Part shown: positions 56,001 to 63,967 of the stretch, piece after piece | Layout of the letters: each line of letters opens with the position of its first letter | How positions within the stretch are numbered: the stretch's first letter is position 1 | Assembly (NCBI RefSeq): GCF_902459555.1 | Contig: NZ_CABPSM010000015.1 | Coordinates: forward strand, 1-64,000 | Origin: Pandoraea horticolens | Lineage (GTDB): Bacteria; Pseudomonadota; Gammaproteobacteria; Burkholderiales; Burkholderiaceae | Reading direction: 5' to 3' | Length of the DNA stretch: 64,000 bases | Position numbers and translations under genes: made by a program | Notes under the pieces: model-generated | The model's database searches: none | The model's input: only the letters and a program-made list of their open reading frames with translations | Told to the model about the DNA's origin: nothing

Positions 56001-59000
56001 CGGCGTCCAACGGGCTGGTGAATCTTTTGCCGCCCAGCGCTGCCGCGCGAGGGGGGATCGAAATCGGCAACTGTCCCGGTGGCGCATGCACCGGCACGAC
56101 AACGCTCTATTCCGAAGGAACGATCGCTGCGGCGACGACCGGTTCGTTCACGCTCGACGACGCTGTGCGCTACGGCACACGCAATCTCACGCTTGCGGTG
56201 GGCGCCATCAACGTCGGTACCTCGCAAGCGCTTGCCGAAGCGCAGGCGAACGGTACCCGCGCGAACGGTTTGGCGATGAACCAGAATCTCATGGACCGAC
56301 TGCTGCGAGGAGACACGTCGACAGGTGCTCCGGCATTAGAGACGCTGACGCTGAGCGCGGCAAACAGCGTCAACTTCTACGGCGATGTCACGCTCGATAC
56401 CTACGACAAGACAACCGGCAAATCCGTGCTGAGCCGTCTGGTGCTCACGACGCCGGCCATCTACGGGCAGGGCAATGGCGCAACGGCGGCCACTATCCGT
56501 ACCGCTAACCTGGTCTGGGGCGGGGCGCAGAGCGAGCCCGGCGCCGTGATTGCCAACGGGGCAGGCACCGGCAGCGGCACGTTGAATCTGGAGACGGAGC
56601 GCTTCGAGTTCGGTTTCGGACCGTTTTCGCAGCCGAGCAGTATCAAGTCGTACGATCGTCTGGCGCTGGGTTTCGCCAACGTCAACATCAGCGCCAGCGA
56701 TCGCATGACATCGAACCACAAGGGCAGCTTGTCGGTGTATCAGTCAAAGGGCGCCTATGACGCGTTGAGCGGCTTCCAGTACAGCGGCGGTAACCTGAAC
56801 CTGACGGCGCCGCTCCTGACGGGGGCGGCCGGTTCCTCGAACCGGATCACCGCTGGCGGCGCAGTTTCCGTGGTGGCGCCCGCAGGTGCGGTGCCGGTCG
56901 ATCGTTCGCGGGATACCGACGCGCTGGGCGCAGATCTGACACTGCACGGCGATAGCTTGCGTGTGGCGACGGCCGTGGTGCTGCCCAGCGGCAAGCTCAC
57001 GCTGATTGCCGATAAGGATCTGACGCTGGCCGACGCCGCACAGATCGATCTGGCAGGGCGTAAACGCAGCTTCTTCGACGTCGATAAATTCACCTGGGGA
57101 GGCGACGTTGTGCTGGAGAGCCGTGGTGGCAACATCTTCCAGTCAGGCGGGTCGAGCATTGATCTGTCGGCCATCAACAGCAGCGCAGGCACGCTAAAGG
57201 CCATCGCCCTCGATGCAGCATCGGGGCAAGTGAATCTGGAAGGCCGGATTCTTGGCAACAGCAGCGGCCACTACGATGCCGCCGGCACGTGGGTTCCGTT
57301 CAAGCAGGGCAGAGTGGAGATCCGTGCGCAATCGCTGGGCGCCGGGTCGCCGGATGCGCAGTTCGCGGCGCTCAACACGCGGCTGAATGACGGCGGCGTG
57401 TTTGGCGGGCGCAGCTTCCAGCTCAAGCGCGGCGACCTCACCATCGGCAGTGAACTCAAAGCGGGCGACGTCAACGTGTCGGTCGATAACGGCAGTCTGA
57501 CGGTCGCCGGCGTCATCGACGCCAGCGGCGAGCGTGTCGGATCGATCCGGCTGGCGGGGAAAAACGGTCTCACGCTGGCCGATACCGCGGTGCTCGATAC
57601 GCACAGCACCGTATTGCGCGTGGACAGTTACGGCAAGATCATCGACAGCCCGAACCGAGCCATCGTCGAACTCAGTTCGGGCAACGGCACCCTCACCTTG
57701 GGGCGCGGCGCACAGATTGACTTGCGTCATGGCACGAATGCGGCGTTCGGCACGGCAGCGGGGCAGAACGATGGTGCACCGCGCGGCACGCTCACGCTGA
57801 ACGCGCCGCGCCTGGGGAGTCAGGGCAGGGTGGACGATGCCGATGCCGGCACCTACGGTGACGTTGCCATCGACGCCCGTAGCGGTCTGATCATTCGCGG
57901 GGCCAAGTCCATTGCACTGAACGGCATGCAGCGGTACGACGACGCCCCATACGCCACGCTCAAGGATGCCAATGGCAACGTCGCGCTCGATGCGACCGGC
58001 AAGCCGGTGCTGGAACTGGCGGCCGGCGGCCGTCCGTATCAGGTGATCGATCAGGCGTACATGGACGGCAAGCACGCAGACAGTACGACCTTCATCGACC
58101 ATGCGCTGGCGAACGGCAATCTGCTGAACGTGAAGATGGCGGGGCTCAATAACGCCAACTACCTCGACGCGTTGCATTTGCGTCCTGGCGTGGAGGTTGT
58201 GAGCAAGGCCGCCGACGGCGATATGATCGTTCGCGGTGACCTCGATCTGTCGGGCTATCGCTACGCGAGCCTCAATCCGCGCTCGGCGAAGACCAACGTC
58301 TACGGTTCCGGAGAGGTGGGCATGCTCACCGTGCGGGCGGGCGGAAATCTCGATATTTTCGGCAGCATCAACGATGGCTTCTCGCCGCCGCCGATCACCA
58401 AGGACGATAACGGGTGGAAGCTTCTGCCGGGCATGAACTTCGGTGGAGACGACATTGTCGTGCCGGGGCTGGGCGTGACGCTGGCCGACGGTACCGCGTT
58501 CCCCGCCGGGGCGATCCTCAACTACGACTTGCCGATCAAGGGCGTTGTCATACCGGCCGGTACGCGCATACTGGTGACAGTGACGCTCGACGCGCCTCTG
58601 ATATTGCCCGCCGGTACGGTGCTCACGGGCGCTGTGCGTGACAGCGCGGGCAATGTCTTGTTTGCGGCAGGCACGCTGCTGAAGACGCCGGTAACGCTTG
58701 CGGCCGATTCCCGGGTCGACCCTGGTTCGGTGTTGCCGTTGGGCGTGAGCGCACGCGCCATGCTCTGGCCCAAGGGCGTGCCGTTGCCCGGAACGCCCGA
58801 TTCTGGCGAAGGCGATCTGAAACGAAACGTGGTGTTGCTCGACGGGGCACACGCGCTTGCCACGGGGGCGGTGATCCCGTCAGGTACCAACGTGAAACTG
58901 CTCGCGGGCGTCGACTCAATCGAGCTGCGTCCGGAGATTGCCGGCCGGCAAGGTAAGTCGTGGGCCATTGCCCAGATGTTGCCCGAGGGATCTCAGTCGT

Positions 59001-62000
59001 GGTCGCTGCGGCTGGTCGCGGGGGCCGATACAACCGCGGCCGATAGCCGGATCGTACAAACGCGCCCGGTGCATGGGGACCTGCGGCTGGCGGACAGTCA
59101 CTACGGCATGTACGGCAAGGGTGTGCCACCCAAGGGGGTTTCGTACTGGTCGCAGGAAGCGGCAGATCTGGGGATTAACGGCATTGTGGCAGGCGAAAAG
59201 ATCGAAGAGGCCCTGCTCAAAGAGCTGGGTGTCAACTCCTCCGTCGATGAATTCTGCTCGGATTCACCGGCATATTGCGTCATCAAGGTCAGCTATACGT
59301 GGACGCAGCAAGGGATCGACGAATGGGGCGATCCGTCGCTCCATGTGGGGGACGTGTTGGACCCGGTCAAACTCGGCTGGCCGACGATGTGTGATGAGAA
59401 CCCGGGGTGGTGTACCGCGCCGGGCATGACTTACAGCTACTACGCGACGAGTCAGCGTTTCAGCGTGTTGCGCACCGGCACGGGCGATCTTGAATTGCTC
59501 AGTGGCGGCAACATGCACGTGGATTCGTTGTACGGTGTCTACACCGCCGGTACGTCGTCGGACAAGACTCGTCCGGGTGATCCGTACAACCAGCCGCGAG
59601 CGAGAAGTGCGGCCGGCACTGTGCTCAACGAGCCCGCAGGCAACAATGAAGCGTTTGTCGACGGTGGCGCCGACAGCGTGTATCGCGCCTGGTATCCCGA
59701 TCAGGGCGGCAATCTGTCGCTGCGTGTCGGCGGCAATCTGACGGGGTCGATACTGCAACCGAGCGCGTGGATCAGCCAGCGGCCGCTTCCGGGCGACGGT
59801 GGGTACGACAGCGCCAGCGTGAGCAACTGGTTATGGCGTCAGGGCAGCGATGGCGTGGCCACCGGCACCCAGGTGCAACCGACGGCGTGGTGGATCAACT
59901 TCGGCAGTTTTGTCAGCGCATTTGGCGGAGGCGTCAGCCGCCTGATCGGCTTTACGGGGTTCGGTACGCTGGGTGGGGGCAATCTGACGGCGCAGATCGA
60001 TGGCGACGCGGGACAATTGACGAGGCTTGCCGGCAGCCGTTTCTCAGAGGGGGTGAACCCGCGCCCACAAGGGCTGGTGCTGGCCGTTGCGAGCACCGGC
60101 CGTGTCGCGGCGGACGGCAGCATGACGTTGACCGGTGGCGGCGACCTCGATTTGCGAGTGAGCGGCGCGGTGAATCCTGTCGGCAGTAATCTTATCGATC
60201 ACGCGAACGGCGTGGTAAGCAACCTGCGCGGTCACACCGAGATCAAGGCCGGCCAACTGGGTACGATCGACCTCGTCTACGGCAACACGTGGTCAAAACA
60301 TACGGCGGGCGAGACCCGCGCGTTCGATCCCTTCCGGTCCACGCGCGGCGACATGAGAGGCGGATTCACGTTAGTGCCGGGGGATTCGACGTTCAACCTG
60401 TCGACGCTGTCGGATCAGGTCACGCACGACGTCGCCGATCCCGGCCGGCTTCCAATGGACTATGCCTCGCCGTATGTCAGCAAGACGGGCATTTACGGTA
60501 GCGGCTGGAGCTGGTTCACCTTGTGGACGGATCGCACGGCTATCGATATGGTCACTGCGGGCGGCAACCTCACGCCGGTCAACACCACGGTCGGCACGTT
60601 GACGGATGAAGCCGTGATGTATCCGTCGACGCTGCGTGCTGTAGCGGCCAGTGGCAGCCTCTACTACAGTAAGCAGGGGCTCGTGCAGGGCGCCACCAAC
60701 AACGCGTTCTCGTTCTTGCTGGCACCGTCGTCCGCTGGTGGTCAGTTGCAGTTCCTCGCCGCTGACTCGATCTACGCAGGGGGCTTCACGGTCAGCCAGT
60801 CCGGGGCGTCGAAACGCGCGATTGCGACGCCGCAACGGCCCGCGTATCTGTCCTGGTTGCTGCCCGTGGGCGGGTCGATGGCACCGACACCGGACGCCAC
60901 CAATCTTTCTGGCGACGGTAATCGCGCGGCGCTCGGGAAGTTCCCGCTGTTCGCATTCGACGCGAATTCCGCGACGGGGCAACCGAATGCCGGCGCGGTC
61001 CCGGCGCTCTTCTATGCCGTGGATGGTGATCTGGTTGGGGTGAGTACCGGGCGGATCATCAAGTTCACCGGCACAGGCTCATTCTTCGAGCGGGAACCAC
61101 GGCGCGGCCGAACCTGGTATGAGGGGGCGCAGCCGGTCCGGATGCTGGCGGGACGCGACATCGTGCGAAGTGGCAACCTGCTGCTTGAGGAAGGTTCAGG
61201 GGCCAATGCAACCGGTTTCGATTTCAGCTACACGGGCAATCTGTTCGTTCATAACAACGTGACCGACGTGTCGGTTGTCTCTGCCGGACGCGACATTCTC
61301 TACAGCTCATTCAATGTCGCCGGTCCGGGCACGCTGGATATCAGCGCCGGGCGCAACATTCTGATGGAGGACCGTGCTGCGGTGACTAGTGTCGGACCTG
61401 TCACGACGGCCGATACGCGTCCCGGAGCGAGCATCGCCATGCAGGCGGGCGTGGGCGCCAGGGGACTGGATTATCTCCAGTTCGTGAAACCCTATCTGGA
61501 CCCGGCCAATCTGGCGCGCGTCGGCGTGCCGCTGGCCGATCAGGCGGGCAAGGTTGTGAAGACCTACGAAGCGGAATTGGCGACGTGGCTGGCCGAACGT
61601 TACGGCTTTTCGGGCATCGGAGACGAAGCCCGCGCGTACTACCTCGGATTGCCGGTGGAGCAGCAGAGGGTTTTTGCGCGCGATGTCTATTTCGCCGAAC
61701 TCAAGGCTGGCGGGCGCGAGTACAACGATCCGGCCAGCCCGCGCTACGGCAGCTTCCTGCGCAGCCGCAATGCCATAACCGCGCTTGCCCCGGACGCCGA
61801 TGCGAACGGCAATCCCGTGGCGTACGCGGGCGACATCCTGCTCTTCCGGGGGAATCAGGTGATCTGGGACCAGCAGAATCAGGTGAACATTTATCACCCG
61901 CGCAGCGGCTACATCCGCACCAACTATGGTGGTGGCATCCAGCTCCTCACACCGGGCGGACGACAGGTCTTCGGCATCGAGGGCGCGGCCCCCCCGGCGG

Positions 62001-62761
62001 AGTCCGGTGTGCTCACGCAGGGCGGCGGCAATATCGAGATGTTCTCGCATGGCAGCATCCTGCTTGGCCAGAGCCGGATCATGACGACGTTCGGGGGCGA
62101 TATTCTCGGCTGGTCGTCGGAGGGGGATATCAACGCGGGGCGCGGTTCGAAGTCCACCATCGTCTATACGCCGCCCAAGCGTGAATATGACCCGTGGGGT
62201 AACGTGAAACTATCGCCGCAGGTGCCGAGCACCGGCGCGGGGATCGCCACACTTAACCCGATTCCGGAGGTGAAGCCGGGCGACGTCGATCTGCTGGCGC
62301 CGCTGGGAACGATCGATGCCGGCGAGGCGGGGATTCGGGTCTCGGGGAGCTTGAATCTGGTGGCGCCGCAAGTGATGAACGCAGCGAACATCCAGGTGCA
62401 AGGGAAGTCGACGGGCGTTCCGGTCATCGCTGGCGTGAACGTGGCGGCGCTGACCAACGCGAGCGCCAGTGCAGCGCAAGCAGCGTCCGCCGCGCAGGAC
62501 GCCGTGCAGCGTGAGCGAAGTGCCGCGCGTGCATCGCAGCCGTCGATCTTCACGGTGCGCACGTTGGGGCAGGCGACTGCGCCGGAGGCGGGGGCAGGCG
62601 TTGGTACGGCGTTGCCGCTGCGATCGTCGTTTTCGCCCGAGACGGCTCGCTACAGCGCATCAAACCCGGTGCAGATCGTGGGGCTGGGCGCGAAGGTCGA
62701 TCCGGCGCTCTGGGCACGTCTGAGCGACGCGGAACGCCTGGCGTTGCGGCAGGATCGATAG
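50042..62761 (+). CDS. Giant filamentous-haemagglutinin-type exoprotein (TpsA-like, PdtA-like)
   Basis: A 4239-residue exported protein. The N-terminus (to about 50) is a long signal with a basic n-region and hydrophobic core MTRAIAMALATGGMFVDAHA. The TPS (haemagglutination activity) domain follows (about 130-275): LKVDTNSLTRGWINANAPTQ, VSVQQTADKAILNWETFNVG and GTVLIANRNGVVFTGSSQID. The bulk is beta-helix sequence rich in Gly, Asn and Asp (SGNGTLTLGRGAQIDL-like units). Near residues 2900-2990 are PAGT-type repeats. The C-terminal ~450 residues (FVKPYLDPANLARVG to the end) resemble DUF3739 of haemagglutinin-family proteins. Six Cys form three close pairs (2011/2016, 3072/3079, 3117/3124). The start is ATG 50042; an ATG at 49940 also is in frame. 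In TPS systems a TpsB outer-membrane partner exports it; none is here. Expected to be a surface or released adhesin; by memory it is like PdtA of P. aeruginosa, a phosphate-depletion-induced TpsA. Confidence 0.82.
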   Translation: MSTRGHTGATQKVRYPKQLRNVFRAAPMTRAIAMALATGGMFVDAHAQQAFSAGWFAARGAAQNTATQTGRLPNGMPVSSLNTPSEQQRLANVQLRRSIDNLGTAAQAIAAQQSMQAAARQAAQNDASAPDGLASGGLKVDTNSLTRGWINANAPTQTASGGKTTVSVQQTADKAILNWETFNVGKNTTVAFEQQRDWAVLNRVNDPQARPSVIQGQIKADGTVLIANRNGVVFTGSSQIDTRNLVAAAANISNDQFQNNGIYGTGTSTPTFTEAAGKVQVMAGAQIATRAPGASTDGGGYVLLLGKEVHNAGDIATLKGQAVLAAGDSFVIKRGVGTNSNPASTTRGSEVTPQFAANSAAGLVTNSGLIMAREGDVTLAGRDVQQNGVAIATTSVNTRGTLHLLAVGADSKIAVGRGATTAIVIDGSGSALDSQRSALLGPPVEGAYNITPVDDRRDQSRIEITSAGSVDFLPDSLTLATGGQIIVNAATRSLVRDGAQLDVSGAVGVNLSMESNNVKVNVQGNEQRDAPGNRGSKLLNSNDVWIDRRKVVFVPKGTNGYDSDRWYTAGGLLEVGGYLGTQGHSIGEWMAQGGTLTFGGADVVTQSGSNINLSGGTFNVQTGYLKQTWLKGADGSLYEVSKAPADLLYTGIYKGFEDVHARWGASATRYYATPFIAPSTRLENGYTVGRDAGRLVVSTKSAVLEGGIAGDIFQGARQTQAPAPDLDGYNQSQNAVARRGQLIVGKSQSMYDKTSGLLYDNLSAMMNEVDLRDTQARVAAGLDLTAAIPVGRQGKLVLDTSLLNGFSLGAIRVAAKDRIEVGGDLRVASGGLVTLYGNDVAVNANVTAHGGRIQIGSLLSQMDANGLVNTTVNPVTPVGNVTVAKGVKLDASGRWSNLVTDPDRIDGLPYREGGSVALRGSGDLTLGQGSLVDVSSGATLASDGKLQGGRGGDVTLAATGSNASLTLSDGANVRAYGFSGGGTLDLLSHKVVIGEAPATPEAGTLTLGSDFFNKGFSSYRVNGAVGVSVNDGAHVDVTMPVYRRADATRDLMSSDLRDSFTVWTPPLYQENAAKAVLTQRKGASLALQTGNYLSTAADMETAQLVVGKGAVVSVDPGQSIALSGIGQITVDGTLNAWGGNITLGDMKDNAVVAETVNAQGHARSIWVGESAVLDVAARAATASDVRGNPYGLVRNGGNIVIGAEIDHVNGSATGTHLFVVVRNGAVLDASGAQAMLNVDGQGVRQVTTNGGNISIASNNGLYLDGAFRAVAGGAGATGGTFSVAQVSAAYLKQAATERVLASREWTVEQVQSEGPLHGMLTPAQAAAALTYGYGRLSVAQIEAGGFGNFSILGQVGFAGDVSLKLNQNLQIYGGLTTAKNAAAPSNVHFDASYLRLAQARLNTRDGYVVPGEVTPVPRPLIGKLDANANLIDVRGGVAVDAGNIELTSRGDLRFMPTSDGWKGGEPVTVLSGPGDITLRAAQLYPGTGAGAAVRAGYSVVKGLAGYDPTRKLSVARTTDVIPELPYSAFGSLSLLAANVEQGGVVRAPLGRIQLGTPGYDGANSLTVRLLPGSVTSVSGAGLTMPYGGTLDGQSWTYNGKDVTFPGAGGVVGLVLAGQSVSVERGALVDLSGGGDLVGAGFVSGRGGSTDARFYPLMQVGANGGFVLPDSKTNPVYAIVPGMQSAYAPSAGGTSDPAIGRQITIGAGVPGLPAGTYTLMPSTYALLPGAFRVEVNGRAGQGAGASAQAMRNGSWSAAGTLSTAGTGSRNSLASQMILTPANVLRTYSQYNETDYATFAIADAARRGIPRSALPVDARTLQLALQPGAGANAFRFDGTGRFDAAQGGYGGTVSVLTPRGSAGIQALEVVAANANATPGFRGVTLRVDSLNHIGASRIVLGGTPATTYDQGGNYISFGYDMPEQLYLRSGAILSAPEVFLVAADNPGNLLAGGLIRVEQGAGINTLGRGKVAYDANDGFIYQADGYVLAASNGLVNLLPPSAAARGGIEIGNCPGGACTGTTTLYSEGTIAAATTGSFTLDDAVRYGTRNLTLAVGAINVGTSQALAEAQANGTRANGLAMNQNLMDRLLRGDTSTGAPALETLTLSAANSVNFYGDVTLDTYDKTTGKSVLSRLVLTTPAIYGQGNGATAATIRTANLVWGGAQSEPGAVIANGAGTGSGTLNLETERFEFGFGPFSQPSSIKSYDRLALGFANVNISASDRMTSNHKGSLSVYQSKGAYDALSGFQYSGGNLNLTAPLLTGAAGSSNRITAGGAVSVVAPAGAVPVDRSRDTDALGADLTLHGDSLRVATAVVLPSGKLTLIADKDLTLADAAQIDLAGRKRSFFDVDKFTWGGDVVLESRGGNIFQSGGSSIDLSAINSSAGTLKAIALDAASGQVNLEGRILGNSSGHYDAAGTWVPFKQGRVEIRAQSLGAGSPDAQFAALNTRLNDGGVFGGRSFQLKRGDLTIGSELKAGDVNVSVDNGSLTVAGVIDASGERVGSIRLAGKNGLTLADTAVLDTHSTVLRVDSYGKIIDSPNRAIVELSSGNGTLTLGRGAQIDLRHGTNAAFGTAAGQNDGAPRGTLTLNAPRLGSQGRVDDADAGTYGDVAIDARSGLIIRGAKSIALNGMQRYDDAPYATLKDANGNVALDATGKPVLELAAGGRPYQVIDQAYMDGKHADSTTFIDHALANGNLLNVKMAGLNNANYLDALHLRPGVEVVSKAADGDMIVRGDLDLSGYRYASLNPRSAKTNVYGSGEVGMLTVRAGGNLDIFGSINDGFSPPPITKDDNGWKLLPGMNFGGDDIVVPGLGVTLADGTAFPAGAILNYDLPIKGVVIPAGTRILVTVTLDAPLILPAGTVLTGAVRDSAGNVLFAAGTLLKTPVTLAADSRVDPGSVLPLGVSARAMLWPKGVPLPGTPDSGEGDLKRNVVLLDGAHALATGAVIPSGTNVKLLAGVDSIELRPEIAGRQGKSWAIAQMLPEGSQSWSLRLVAGADTTAADSRIVQTRPVHGDLRLADSHYGMYGKGVPPKGVSYWSQEAADLGINGIVAGEKIEEALLKELGVNSSVDEFCSDSPAYCVIKVSYTWTQQGIDEWGDPSLHVGDVLDPVKLGWPTMCDENPGWCTAPGMTYSYYATSQRFSVLRTGTGDLELLSGGNMHVDSLYGVYTAGTSSDKTRPGDPYNQPRARSAAGTVLNEPAGNNEAFVDGGADSVYRAWYPDQGGNLSLRVGGNLTGSILQPSAWISQRPLPGDGGYDSASVSNWLWRQGSDGVATGTQVQPTAWWINFGSFVSAFGGGVSRLIGFTGFGTLGGGNLTAQIDGDAGQLTRLAGSRFSEGVNPRPQGLVLAVASTGRVAADGSMTLTGGGDLDLRVSGAVNPVGSNLIDHANGVVSNLRGHTEIKAGQLGTIDLVYGNTWSKHTAGETRAFDPFRSTRGDMRGGFTLVPGDSTFNLSTLSDQVTHDVADPGRLPMDYASPYVSKTGIYGSGWSWFTLWTDRTAIDMVTAGGNLTPVNTTVGTLTDEAVMYPSTLRAVAASGSLYYSKQGLVQGATNNAFSFLLAPSSAGGQLQFLAADSIYAGGFTVSQSGASKRAIATPQRPAYLSWLLPVGGSMAPTPDATNLSGDGNRAALGKFPLFAFDANSATGQPNAGAVPALFYAVDGDLVGVSTGRIIKFTGTGSFFEREPRRGRTWYEGAQPVRMLAGRDIVRSGNLLLEEGSGANATGFDFSYTGNLFVHNNVTDVSVVSAGRDILYSSFNVAGPGTLDISAGRNILMEDRAAVTSVGPVTTADTRPGASIAMQAGVGARGLDYLQFVKPYLDPANLARVGVPLADQAGKVVKTYEAELATWLAERYGFSGIGDEARAYYLGLPVEQQRVFARDVYFAELKAGGREYNDPASPRYGSFLRSRNAITALAPDADANGNPVAYAGDILLFRGNQVIWDQQNQVNIYHPRSGYIRTNYGGGIQLLTPGGRQVFGIEGAAPPAESGVLTQGGGNIEMFSHGSILLGQSRIMTTFGGDILGWSSEGDINAGRGSKSTIVYTPPKREYDPWGNVKLSPQVPSTGAGIATLNPIPEVKPGDVDLLAPLGTIDAGEAGIRVSGSLNLVAPQVMNAANIQVQGKSTGVPVIAGVNVAALTNASASAAQAASAAQDAVQRERSAARASQPSIFTVRTLGQATAPEAGAGVGTALPLRSSFSPETARYSASNPVQIVGLGAKVDPALWARLSDAERLALRQDR

Positions 62762-62871
62762 GTGGTGAGTGAAATGTGGCCATCAATCTGGCGCTCATGC
62801 GGGCTTTCCTGGACGCGGGCATCCGTTTCGCGATCCCGGCCTGCGTGCAATATCTTGCTCAAGCGTTCCGG

Positions 62872-62911
62872 CCCCTGGGGGTGTGTGCACCACACACTAG
62901 GTGCTCAGGGG
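62872..62911. other. Nested inverted repeat behind the giant gene
   Basis: An inner perfect 7-3-7 palindrome GTGTGTG-CAC-CACACAC (62881-62897) lies inside an outer CCCCTG/CAGGGG pair (62872-62877, 62906-62911). There is no T-run. It stands 110 bases after the stop and may mark the end of the transcript or a protein-binding site. Confidence 0.45.
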
Positions 62912-63032
62912 GGGCGCGAGCCTGCTGGCATAAGCGTTGCGGCGTGGTAGGATCGTTCGTGTCCACGTGATTCAGATCGTGGCATCGATCCAATCCGGTC
63001 CCGTCTCGAGACGGGTACTTCAGGAGGCCAGT

Positions 63033-63662
63033 ATGTCTGCAGAGCAAAAGACGTTACATCGCGGGTTCACCATCATCACCGTTCTCGAACGCCTATCGAA
63101 GGGCCGCGCACGGCTGTCGGCCAAGGTGCTTGCCAGCGACGAAGATCACAAGCGACGCCTCGGCGGAAAAAAGCTCCTGCAAGCCAAGCGCTGGTTCGAT
63201 CACTTTGCCGATGATCTGGCCGCGCCGGTCATCGCCGGACTCAAGCACACCATCGATCTGGAGTTGGCCGCTGCTGCGAAGGCTGCATCGAAGACGCCCG
63301 CCAAGCCGGCAGCCCCCAAGGCTCCTAAAGCCACCAAGCCGGCTAAACCTGCGAAGGCCGTGAAGGCCGCCAAGCCGAAAAAAGCGGCGAAGGCGGACAA
63401 GCCCGATAAGGTGGTGAAGCCGCGCAAGTCGTCCAAAGCTGTCGCCGCGACGAAGCGGGTACAGGGGCTGAGAGTAGGCAATGGTTCGTCTGCCGCCGTA
63501 GGCGCGGCCAATGGCGCGGCGCGGGCAAAGTCGGTGAGAATGGCCAAACCCGTTGCGGCTGGCAGTGCCGCGAAAACGCGTAAGCGCACCGCGTCGTCAG
63601 CACCCGCCGGAGCATCGGCACCCAAGCCGTTCAAGACGGCACCGGGTCGTAGCACGACGTAG
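63033..63662 (+). CDS. Histone-H1-like Lys/Ala-rich protein
   Basis: A 209-residue protein. ATG 63033 has a perfect AGGAGG upstream. The first ~80 residues are a compact helical domain (MSAEQKTLHRGFTIITVLER, then LLQAKRWFDHFADDL). From about residue 90 the chain is a low-complexity Lys/Ala/Pro tail with KxAKPAK-type repeats, like eukaryotic H1 and bacterial H1-like proteins, and should bind DNA or other polyanions without sequence specificity. Polyphosphate is another possible ligand but there is no direct evidence. The 270 bases between the giant gene and this one contain only a nested hairpin. Confidence 0.72.
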   Translation: MSAEQKTLHRGFTIITVLERLSKGRARLSAKVLASDEDHKRRLGGKKLLQAKRWFDHFADDLAAPVIAGLKHTIDLELAAAAKAASKTPAKPAAPKAPKATKPAKPAKAVKAAKPKKAAKADKPDKVVKPRKSSKAVAATKRVQGLRVGNGSSAAVGAANGAARAKSVRMAKPVAAGSAAKTRKRTASSAPAGASAPKPFKTAPGRSTT

Positions 63663-63727
63663 CGTTACACGAGGGCGAGCGGCGCATATCGGGAGCGATT
63701 GCCGCGACGTCACAAGACTTCTGTTCA
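63663..63727 (+). other. Gap to the terminator
   Basis: No gene seen in the 65 bases between the H1-like gene and its terminator. Confidence 0.4.
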
Positions 63728-63765
63728 ACGGCGCGCGCCAGTCCGGCGACGCGCCGTTTTTCTTT
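63728..63765 (+). terminator. Rho-independent terminator of the H1-like gene
   Basis: An 8-bp stem ACGGCGCG/CGCGCCGT (63728-63735, 63750-63757) with a 14-base loop, followed by TTTTCTTT. Confidence 0.85.
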
Positions 63766-63967
63766 GGGCCGATGAGCCGAAAGCGCTTGTATGCGGGGCG
63801 GGCGAATATGACGCCTCGCGTATTGGGCGGGGGATGGCGGATATCACGGTCACCGAATCGATTGCGGCACGGGCGACATATGCTGGGAATTTCATGTGTT
63901 GCAAACGCACCACCCGTGTACAGACTTTGTCGCGGACGTGTCAAAATGCTCCCGCTTTCCGATCACT

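Noticed and set aside
62935-62975. TTGCGG and CGTTCGT words before the H1-like gene resembling the ECF-type promoter
   Set aside because: Spacing is 11 instead of 14 bases and the second block breaks after CGTTCGT, so it does not fit the shared pattern.
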